Assembly (NCBI GenBank): GCA_021790075.1
Contig: JAJYIN010000059.1
Span: 1 to 10,527, forward strand
DNA from: Actinomycetes bacterium
GTDB taxonomy: Bacteria > Actinomycetota > Thermoleophilia > BMS3ABIN01
DNA length: 10,527 bases
Direction: 5' to 3'
The position numbers and the translations under genes are program-made. The notes under the pieces were generated by a model. That model had not been told where the DNA came from, ran no database searches, and was given only the letters and a program-made list of their open reading frames with translations. Shown here piece by piece: positions 5,794 through 10,527 of the stretch; within the stretch, counting starts at the first letter, position 1; each line of letters starts with the position of its first letter.

Positions 5794-6542
5794 AGTTCCC
5801 TCTTTCTCAGCAGTACTGTCTTGTCCGCATCCGGTTCGCGGACATAGACCGGAAGGACTTTGAGCAACTCTTCCGGCCGGTAGGCTGCCTTATGGTCGCA
5901 GGCGGCCAGATGACCGGCGGCCCTGACAAGATGGCGCCGGTCTTCCTGTGGCAGGAGTCTCAGCTGCTCCATGCCCGCGAGGAGATCGAAGTGCGCCAGC
6001 GCCCCGTTTCCCGCCGTGAGCACAGGCAGGTCCGTGCCCCTGATGATCCATTCACTGATGGCTTCCGGATGCAGGCACATGATCGGCGTGACTTCCTCAA
6101 GGACCCCGTCCTTTTTCTGGAAGATCTGGGTGAAAACCTGCCCGCGCTTGGCGTCGATCACCGGCAGGATGAATTCATTCGGCTCTTTGGCGGCTGCTTC
6201 CGGTCCTGCGCCCCCGGCTGCCCCTGGGGCTGTCATCCCCCATGCCAATGCCAGCAAGGTGCTGGCGCCGGCCAGCGGCTTCCTGAGCGCCTGAGCGAGA
6301 GCCCGGGCGGTCGCGATCCCCACCCTGAGACCGCTGAAAGTCCCGGGGCCGGTCCCGACAACGATGCAGTCCAGACCTCCGGGCTCGATTCCCAGTTCCC
6401 CGAGCAGGCTGTTGACCCCGGGAAGCAGGACTTCCAGGTGGGAGCGGCCCGCCTCCAGGTTGAGTTCGTGGATGGTTCCTCCGGCTTCGCCCAGCGCAAT
6501 GCTACAAATTTCCGTGGCTGTGTCAATAGCCAGTACTGGCAA
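5784..6542 (-). CDS. tsaB: t6A biosynthesis protein TsaB
   Basis: Catalytically inactive paralogue of TsaD that forms the TsaB-TsaD heterodimer scaffold for t6A synthesis. Motifs: VLAIDTATEICSIAL (3-17), the RSHLEVLLPGVNSLL stretch (33-47), and the signature GTGPGTFSGLRVGIATARAL (63-82), which is strongly diagnostic. Later comes ILPVIDAKRGQVFTQIF, typical of the second half. At 252 residues it is about 20 longer than usual; a low-complexity Ala/Gly/Pro stretch at roughly 103-121 accounts for the excess and is probably a surface loop. The start is TTG at 6542-6540 with a strong SD, GGAGGA, five bases upstream. It overlaps the end of tsaE by 20 bp and rimI by 10 bp, so the three are translated from one message. 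Confidence 0.94.
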   Translation of the reverse strand: MPVLAIDTATEICSIALGEAGGTIHELNLEAGRSHLEVLLPGVNSLLGELGIEPGGLDCIVVGTGPGTFSGLRVGIATARALAQALRKPLAGASTLLALAWGMTAPGAAGGAGPEAAAKEPNEFILPVIDAKRGQVFTQIFQKKDGVLEEVTPIMCLHPEAISEWIIRGTDLPVLTAGNGALAHFDLLAGMEQLRLLPQEDRRHLVRAAGHLAACDHKAAYRPEELLKVLPVYVREPDADKTVLLRKRELWQ

Positions 6543-6993
6543 TTATTTCCTCCAGATCAAGCCCATGTACTTCCCGGCCGGCCTCGAATATGAGCCGGCG
6601 GCTGGTTTCATCGACGTGCTCCATTTTGATCACAAGGGCAGGCATCTCGATGAACGGCGCCGCCTGTTCCGGCCACTCGATGAAGGTAATCGCGTCAGGC
6701 GCGAAAAAGGGCTCGAAATCGAGCGCGTCTTCCGGGCCAAACCGGGTCAGGCGGTAAAGGTCGAGATGGTGAACCGGCAGCCTTCCGGAGTATGTCTGCG
6801 CCATGGTGAAACTGGGGCTGGTGACCGGCTCGGTCACTCCCAGTTCCCTGGCGGCAGCGCGAATGAAGCAGGTCTTGCCCGCGCCCAGCGGCCCGGAAAG
6901 GAAAACGACGTCTCCCGGATGCAGCAGCCGGGCGGTCGCGGCCGCCAGGGCAGCCGTCTGCTCCTCGGACCGTGACACGACTTCGGCAGGCAT
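6523..6993 (-). CDS. tsaE: t6A biosynthesis ATPase TsaE
   Basis: P-loop ATPase that binds the TsaB-TsaD dimer and allows multiple turnovers of t6A synthesis. The 156 residues match family length. The Walker A loop GPLGAGKT is at 34-41, followed by FIRAAARELG, the switch-like VTSPSFTMAQTY (57-68), HHLDLYRL (75-82) and the Walker B-like AITFIEWPEQ (101-110). The start is taken as ATG at 6993, five bases after the udg stop codon ends. The SD candidate AGGGAA is very close to it, so a GTG at 6978 is an alternative. The longer open frame back to 7086 lies inside udg and adds Arg-rich sequence unlike the family. It overlaps tsaB by 20 bp. Confidence 0.94.
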   Translation of the reverse strand: MPAEVVSRSEEQTAALAAATARLLHPGDVVFLSGPLGAGKTCFIRAAARELGVTEPVTSPSFTMAQTYSGRLPVHHLDLYRLTRFGPEDALDFEPFFAPDAITFIEWPEQAAPFIEMPALVIKMEHVDETSRRLIFEAGREVHGLDLEEIIASTGY

Positions 6994-6997
6994 TTCC

Positions 6998-7660
6998 CTA
7001 GAAAAGGCCGAGCTGATTGCCGCCCGCCTCGCCATAAGTCTCACCCGGGGGTTCAGGTTCCTTCGCCGCCGGGGAGGGAGCGGCATTGCCAGTCTCGACT
7101 TCGGGCTGAGTCCTTGGTTGTCCCAGCAGACCTGCCAGAAGGTCGAAGTCGGATTCCAGCACTTTCAGGTTGCCCGGCGTATAAAGAGCCGCTGCCGGAT
7201 GATATACCGGAAACAAAAGGGCCTCGCGGCCGGCAAGTGGCTGGGTGCGGCCGCGCACGCGTGAGATGCCGTCCGGTTTGCCGCTCAGGAGCTTGGTGGC
7301 GAAATTTCCCAGGCTGCAGATGACAACCGGCTCGATGATCGAGATCTGTTCTTCCAGGAAGGCGCGGCACATCTCGATCTCTTCCGTTTGCGGGTCGCGA
7401 TTGCCGGGCGGACGGCATTTGAGCACATTAGCGATATACACGTCTCTGCGGCTGAGGCCGATGCGGGCCAGGAGCTTGTCCAGCAGCTTGCCGGCCTGTC
7501 CCACGAACGGAACGCCCTGGAGGTCTTCGTGGTAGCCGGGAGCCTCGCCCGCAAACATGAGCCTGGCGGCGGCGCTGCCGGCACCGAACACCGGATTGGT
7601 CCTGCCCTCGCTCAGGGCGCAGTGGCGGCAGACACGCACGCGCTCCTGTATTTCCCGCAA
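6998..7660 (-). CDS. udg: Family 4 uracil-DNA glycosylase (UDGa), 4Fe-4S
   Basis: Removes uracil from DNA to start base excision repair. The 220 residues show family 4 features: cysteines 11, 14, 82 and 98, whose spacing (x2, about x67, x15) is that of the 4Fe-4S ligands in the Thermus enzyme; motif A GEAPGYHED (38-46); GVPFVGQAGKLLDKLL (49-64); IANVLKCRPPGNRDP (76-90); and motif B PVYHPAAAL (151-159). A Pro/Ala/Glu-rich linker from about 183 ends in QLGLF, the last five residues, which fits the bacterial sliding-clamp binding consensus. The chosen start is TTG at 7660, with AAGGA seven bases upstream; it puts Cys11 where relatives have it. A GTG at 7690 overlapping the zinc-ribbon gene is possible. 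The frame open back to 7837 lies inside that gene and looks spurious. Confidence 0.95.
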   Translation of the reverse strand: MREIQERVRVCRHCALSEGRTNPVFGAGSAAARLMFAGEAPGYHEDLQGVPFVGQAGKLLDKLLARIGLSRRDVYIANVLKCRPPGNRDPQTEEIEMCRAFLEEQISIIEPVVICSLGNFATKLLSGKPDGISRVRGRTQPLAGREALLFPVYHPAAALYTPGNLKVLESDFDLLAGLLGQPRTQPEVETGNAAPSPAAKEPEPPGETYGEAGGNQLGLF

Positions 7661-7682
7661 CCTGGATTCCTTCTGACTATCT

Positions 7683-7904
7683 TTAACCACAGCTGGCGCA
7701 GGAGGTCTTGGTGCAGGGACCGCAGCTCTTGCCCGACCCGCCAGAGCCGCCTCCGGAGGACTTGAAAGAGAACCCTGAAAGGAGACGTTCAATATCGCCG
7801 GAGCCGCAGCCGGGACATTTGACACTGTCCCCGCCATTCGTGGAGCGTATCAACTCCTCAAAGCGGCCACCACAAGACCGGCAACAAAATTCATAGATTG
7901 GCAT
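7683..7904 (-). CDS. FmdB-type zinc-ribbon protein
   Basis: Small zinc-ribbon protein of the putative regulatory FmdB family; its molecular role is not established. The 73 residues begin with the family signature MPIYEFCCRSCGGRFEELIR, whose CRSC (8-11) pairs with CPGC (30-33) to make a four-cysteine zinc site. After the domain comes a Gly/Ser linker (49-60) and a second cysteine cluster, CGPCTKTSCASCG, at the C-terminus, also common in the family. The ATG at 7904 has AGGA eight bases upstream. The frame remains open to 8465, but that part covers the divergent promoter region and panC antisense and is not credible. It is the first gene of the run to tsaD; udg begins 22 nt after its stop. Confidence 0.92.
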   Translation of the reverse strand: MPIYEFCCRSCGGRFEELIRSTNGGDSVKCPGCGSGDIERLLSGFSFKSSGGGSGGSGKSCGPCTKTSCASCG

Positions 7905-7966
7905 GACAATATTCCTGCAAATAGCCGATTTTATTTCATCAGCCCGCACACTGCCGAGCAACTTCA

Positions 7967-7995
7967 ACTCTAGTTTATAAACGCATCCTTTGCAA
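7967..7995 (-). promoter_or_regulatory. Candidate promoter for the fmdB-udg-tsa operon
   Basis: On the minus strand TTGCAA (7995-7990) is followed, after exactly 17 bp, by TAGAGT (7972-7967); each matches four of six consensus positions for a sigma-70-type site. The spacer contains GTTTATAAAC (7982-7973), a perfect 10-bp palindrome that could be an operator. The 5' leader would be about 56 nt. Both boxes are imperfect. Confidence 0.28.
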
Positions 7996-8019
7996 GACAC
8001 GGCAGCCGCCTGATATCCT
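7990..8019 (+). promoter_or_regulatory. Candidate promoter for panC-panD-yjbQ-hps
   Basis: On the plus strand TTGCAA (7990-7995) is followed after 18 bp by TATCCT (8014-8019), preceded by TG one base away (extended -10 form). Each hexamer matches four of six consensus positions. Because TTGCAA is its own reverse complement, it could serve as the -35 box for the opposite promoter too. The leader to the panC GTG would be about 110 nt. Support is limited to these matches. Confidence 0.25.
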
Positions 8020-8136
8020 CTTCTCCTGGGACTTCTACCTGCCTGGCCGGGAAGAAGGTATGAAGCTGTGGCGGGTGTCCCCTGCAGCCAGCCGAGGTCT
8101 GGTATCTCAATATGGGAACTGGAACGGAGGAAGACT

Positions 8137-9147
8137 GTGAGCGCGAATTTTTCTGCCTCCCGCCGGCGTTTCGCCGGGTCTTTCCTTGATTCCTTCCTCT
8201 TGATCGACATGAACACGAACGGTGCATCTGAAAACTTGCCCGGGGGAAAGGCCTCCGGCGCCGCCACTCCGGTGTCCGGAACCGTTGCTGACGTGCGCGC
8301 CCGGATAGGCACACTGAGGCGCCGGCAGCACGGCGCCAGGGTTTCGCTGGTTCCGACCATGGGTTTTTTCCATGAAGGGCACCTGAATCTGATGCGCGCC
8401 GCCAGGAACGAGTCGGACTTCGTGGTCGTCAGCATCTTTGTGAACCCGATCCAGTTCGCGCCCACTGAGGACCTGGCTGCTTATCCGCGGGACTTGGGGC
8501 GCGATCTGGCCATGGGGTCGGCCGTGGGCGTGAACCTGTTTTTTGTGCCGCCAGATGAGGAAATCTATCCGCAGGGCTTCGACACGAAGATAGAAGTGGG
8601 CCGCGTTGCCGAGGGCCTCTGCGCCGAGACGCGGCCGGGCCATTTCCAGGGAGTGGCGACTGTGGTGGCCAAGCTGTTCAACATCGTGCGCCCGGACAAG
8701 GCTTATTTCGGGCAAAAAGATGCGCAGCAGGCAGCAGTCATCAAACAGATGACAGAAGATTTGAATTTTGGTATTGAAATCAGGGTCTGTCCCACAGTTC
8801 GGGAAGCGGACGGGCTCGCCATGAGTTCCCGCAATACCTACCTGAACTCCGAGGAGCGGAGCCAGGCAGGTGTCCTTTACCAATCGCTCAGCGAAGCCAG
8901 GACCGCGGTGGCGGCCGGAGAAACCAGCGCTTCACGGCTGCGTCGGATGATAAAAAAGGCCATCGCGGCGAATTACATGGTGGATCTGGAATATGTCCGC
9001 ATCGTCGACCCCGGCACTATGGAACCGGTTGCCGCCGTTGACCGGCCGGCACTGGCTGCGGTGGCCGCCAAGGTGGGCCGCGCGCGGCTGATCGATAATG
9101 AAATGCTCATACCTCCGGGAGGAACTGATGCTCAGGACCGTTCTTAA
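8137..9147 (+). CDS. panC: Pantothenate synthetase
   Basis: ATP-dependent ligation of pantoate and beta-alanine to pantothenate, via pantoyl-adenylate. Class I nucleotidyltransferase signatures are clear: LVPTMGFFHEGHLNLMR (71-87, HIGH-like), SIFVNPIQFAPTEDLAAYPR (99-118), the pantoate-binding GHFQGVATVVAKLFNIV (168-184), FGQKDAQQ (191-198) and LAMSSRN (227-233, KMSKS-like). The start is GTG at 8137, chosen because GGAGGA lies five bases upstream. This gives 336 residues, about 45 longer at the N-terminus than the usual 280-290; the extra part (SANFSASRRRFAGSFLDSFL and on) has no family similarity. Internal starts at 8209 (ATG) or 8272 (GTG) would give normal length but have no SD. The last 20 bp overlap panD. 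It is the first gene of the plus-strand operon. Confidence 0.95.
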   Translation: MSANFSASRRRFAGSFLDSFLLIDMNTNGASENLPGGKASGAATPVSGTVADVRARIGTLRRRQHGARVSLVPTMGFFHEGHLNLMRAARNESDFVVVSIFVNPIQFAPTEDLAAYPRDLGRDLAMGSAVGVNLFFVPPDEEIYPQGFDTKIEVGRVAEGLCAETRPGHFQGVATVVAKLFNIVRPDKAYFGQKDAQQAAVIKQMTEDLNFGIEIRVCPTVREADGLAMSSRNTYLNSEERSQAGVLYQSLSEARTAVAAGETSASRLRRMIKKAIAANYMVDLEYVRIVDPGTMEPVAAVDRPALAAVAAKVGRARLIDNEMLIPPGGTDAQDRS

Positions 9148-9517
9148 AAGCAAGATTCATCGTGCCGTTATCACCGGCGCCAGCATCGATTACGAAGGCA
9201 GCATCACCATTGACAGCGGGTTGATGGCCGCTGCGGGCATCGTGCCTCACGAGCAGGTGCAGGTCCTCGACATCGACAACGGCGCCCGCCTGACTACCTA
9301 TGCTCTTCCTGGCGGGAAGGGCGAAGTCTGCATCAACGGCGCCGCCGCCCGGCTTGTCGATGTGGGCGACCGGGTTATCATCCTCACCTACGCCATCCTC
9401 GAAACCGGGGATTTGGCGGGCCACGAACCGGTCATCGTCAGGGTAAATGAAAATAATGTGGACGTCAGCGCCGCGGATGGCGCCGTTCCTCAGCCAGCGA
9501 AGGGAGTCCAGAAATGA
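9128..9517 (+). CDS. panD: Aspartate 1-decarboxylase
   Basis: Pyruvoyl enzyme that decarboxylates L-aspartate to beta-alanine, the second substrate of PanC. The 129-residue proenzyme begins MLRTVLKSKIHRAVITGASI, the family start, and contains the self-cleavage site DYEGSITID with Gly24-Ser25; Ser25 would become the pyruvoyl group. Also visible are YALPGGKGEVCINGAAARLV (near 59-78) and GDRVIILTYA (82-91). The ATG at 9128 has GGGAGGA four bases upstream, embedded in panC. It overlaps panC by 20 bp and its stop shares an ATGA with yjbQ, so translation is coupled. A longer frame from 9098 would only duplicate panC coding sequence. Confidence 0.97.
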   Translation: MLRTVLKSKIHRAVITGASIDYEGSITIDSGLMAAAGIVPHEQVQVLDIDNGARLTTYALPGGKGEVCINGAAARLVDVGDRVIILTYAILETGDLAGHEPVIVRVNENNVDVSAADGAVPQPAKGVQK

Positions 9518-9969
9518 CGGTCAAAAAAGATGCGGCTCGGGGGACGGGAAACGCTGTATTTACCCAGCGGCTGGAGTATCCGGGAATGGAAGAAATGGAG
9601 GTCGCCGATATTACCGCCGATGTCGTCAAGGCCGTGCACGACAGCGGCCTCACTCATGGAGTTATCACCGTTTTTGTCCCGGGAGCCACGGGCGTCGTTA
9701 CCTGCCTGGAGTATGAGCCGGGTGTGATCGCCGATTTCCAGGATGCCGTCGAGCGCCTGGCGCCGCGCGATATCCCCTACCAGCACAACGTCTACCAGGC
9801 TGACGGCAACGGGCGTTCCCACGTCCGGGCGGGCCTCGTGGGTCCCTCGTTGACAGTTCCCTTTGTGGATGGTGAGCTGACGCTGGGGGTCTGGCAGCAG
9901 GTGGTTCTGGTCAATTGCGACAACCGCCGCCGCGACCGGCGTGTGGTCCTGCAGGCAGTAGGCGTCTAG
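9514..9969 (+). CDS. yjbQ: YjbQ / UPF0047 family protein
   Basis: Member of the UPF0047 family; some relatives show weak thiamine-phosphate synthase activity, but the physiological role is uncertain. The 151 residues cover the whole domain: THGVITVFVPGATGVVTCLE (47-66), then YEPGVIADFQDAVERLAP (67-84), the polar cluster ADGNGRSHVRAGLVGPSLTV (96-115), and GELTLGVWQQVVLVNCDNRR (120-139), the conserved LGTWQ-type end. It belongs to the subgroup with GATG in place of the HTTA seen in many homologues, and it has Arg101 where many have a His in the GNxHxH cluster. The ATG overlaps the panD stop in an ATGA. Its stop, TAG, is in the same frame as the following hps gene, four codons before that start. 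Confidence 0.9.
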   Translation: MTVKKDAARGTGNAVFTQRLEYPGMEEMEVADITADVVKAVHDSGLTHGVITVFVPGATGVVTCLEYEPGVIADFQDAVERLAPRDIPYQHNVYQADGNGRSHVRAGLVGPSLTVPFVDGELTLGVWQQVVLVNCDNRRRDRRVVLQAVGV

Positions 9970-9981
9970 GACGGCCCGGCC

Positions 9982-10527
9982 TTGTCCTCTCTCCTCCAGA
10001 TTGCTCTCGATTTCCTCGATCTCCCCCGTGCCGTCGCGGTGGCGGAGGAAGCTGTGCGGGGCGGTGTCGACTGGATCGAAGCGGGAACGCCACTGATCAA
10101 GAGCGAGGGTCTCGAGGCTGTGCGCGAACTCAAACGGCGCTTCCCAGACCGCGTCATCGTCGCTGACCTCAAGACGATGGATGCCGGCCGCTTCGAGATG
10201 GAGTCCGCGGCCAAGGCCGGCGCCAGGGTGGCAGGAGTCTTGGGAGCCGCCTCGGATGCCACCATCGCCGAATGCATCGAGGTTGGCCGCAATTACGGGC
10301 TGGAAATAATCGTAGACATGATCGAGGTATCTGACCCCGCGTCACGCGCGCGTGAAGTGGAGGCCATGGGAGCCCATTATGTGGGAATTCATACCGCCAT
10401 CGATCAGCAGATGCAGGGCAAGGCGCCGCTGGACCTGCTCAGGCGGGTGAAGGATGCAGTAGACATACCGGTAGCCATAGCCGGCGGCATCAACTCGGAA
10501 AGCGCTGCCGAAGCCGCCCGCGCCGGC
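9982..10527 (+). CDS. hps: 3-hexulose-6-phosphate synthase, C-terminus cut by window edge
   Basis: TIM-barrel enzyme of the orotidine-monophosphate-decarboxylase superfamily that condenses formaldehyde with ribulose 5-phosphate, or runs in reverse to make ribulose 5-phosphate. The 182 residues present show LQIALDFLDLPRAV (5-18), GGVDWIEAGTPLIKSEGL (27-44), the superfamily catalytic motif DLKTMD (62-67), HTAIDQQMQGKAPLDLL (137-153) and the phosphate-binding PVAIAGGINSESA (163-175). The barrel is nearly complete; single-domain enzymes end about 25-30 residues later. The HTAIDQQ wording resembles the archaeal type and bacterial forms fused to an RraA-like domain, so a longer product is possible. 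The start is TTG at 9982, the first start after the in-frame yjbQ stop, with AGGA ten bases upstream. No in-frame stop occurs before the window end. Confidence 0.9.
   Translation, partial: MSSLLQIALDFLDLPRAVAVAEEAVRGGVDWIEAGTPLIKSEGLEAVRELKRRFPDRVIVADLKTMDAGRFEMESAAKAGARVAGVLGAASDATIAECIEVGRNYGLEIIVDMIEVSDPASRAREVEAMGAHYVGIHTAIDQQMQGKAPLDLLRRVKDAVDIPVAIAGGINSESAAEAARAG

Noticed and set aside
5892..6593. 233-codon open frame on the plus strand
   Set aside because: It is antisense to tsaB, which is well supported by its signature motif and SD.
7905..8465. Longer version of the zinc-ribbon protein
   Set aside because: It covers the divergent promoter region and panC antisense; MPIYEF at 7904 is the exact family start with an SD.
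8107..8883. 258-codon open frame on the minus strand
   Set aside because: It is antisense to panC; no SD or family motif.
9098..9127. Earlier ATG for panD
   Set aside because: It adds ten residues encoded within panC in another frame; the 9128 ATG has a strong SD and gives the invariant MLRTxLKSKIHRA start.
1..10527. Mobile element, phage, defence system, CRISPR array or RNA gene
   Set aside because: I looked on both strands and saw no transposase, integrase or nuclease signatures, no regular spacer-repeat pattern, and no tRNA- or rRNA-like segments. Nearly all sequence is accounted for by conserved genes.

Overview
This is a 10.5 kb stretch of a GC-rich bacterial chromosome made of core housekeeping and biosynthetic genes. 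I see no mobile element, phage gene, CRISPR array, rRNA or tRNA. Several traits fit a high-GC, deep-branching lineage, possibly a thermophilic or subsurface actinobacterial class: the short EF-Ts, a long Ala/Lys/Pro tail on ribosomal protein S2, family 4 uracil-DNA glycosylase, frequent TTG starts, and a hexulose-phosphate synthase of the type common in archaea and deep bacteria. That placement is inference; no single marker here settles it.

Layout. (1) Positions 1-2307, minus strand: rpsB-tsf-pyrH (S2, EF-Ts, UMP kinase; pyrH is cut by the window edge). All three use TTG starts with visible Shine-Dalgarno (SD) sequences. The rpsB leader carries a hairpin followed by a T-run, and a small hairpin that displays the SD in its loop. 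(2) 2481-2888, plus strand: a CoA-binding (YccU-type) protein diverging from rpsB. (3) 2927-4178, minus strand: an unrecognised acidic, cysteine-containing protein with a structured leader, and a COG1926-type phosphoribosyltransferase. (4) 4327-7904, minus strand: a tightly packed run in transcription order fmdB-like zinc ribbon, family 4 UDG, tsaE, tsaB, rimI, tsaD. (5) 8137-10527, plus strand: panC-panD-yjbQ-hps with overlapping or nearly abutting ends; hps runs off the window.

How they work together. tsaE, tsaB and tsaD supply the partners that finish the t6A37 modification of ANN-decoding tRNAs (TsaC, which makes the threonylcarbamoyl-AMP, is not here). rimI is the N-terminal acetyltransferase that commonly travels with them. 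rpsB and tsf belong to translation and pyrH feeds pyrimidine nucleotides. panC and panD make pantothenate for CoA, and hps links formaldehyde with ribulose 5-phosphate.

No clearly new multi-gene system is visible. The best leads are smaller: a sliding-clamp-type motif at the extreme C-terminus of the UDG, mutually exclusive hairpins in front of the unrecognised gene, the rpsB leader structures, and the panCD-yjbQ-hps linkage. Start codons were chosen from SD spacing and family alignment from memory. No database search was possible.
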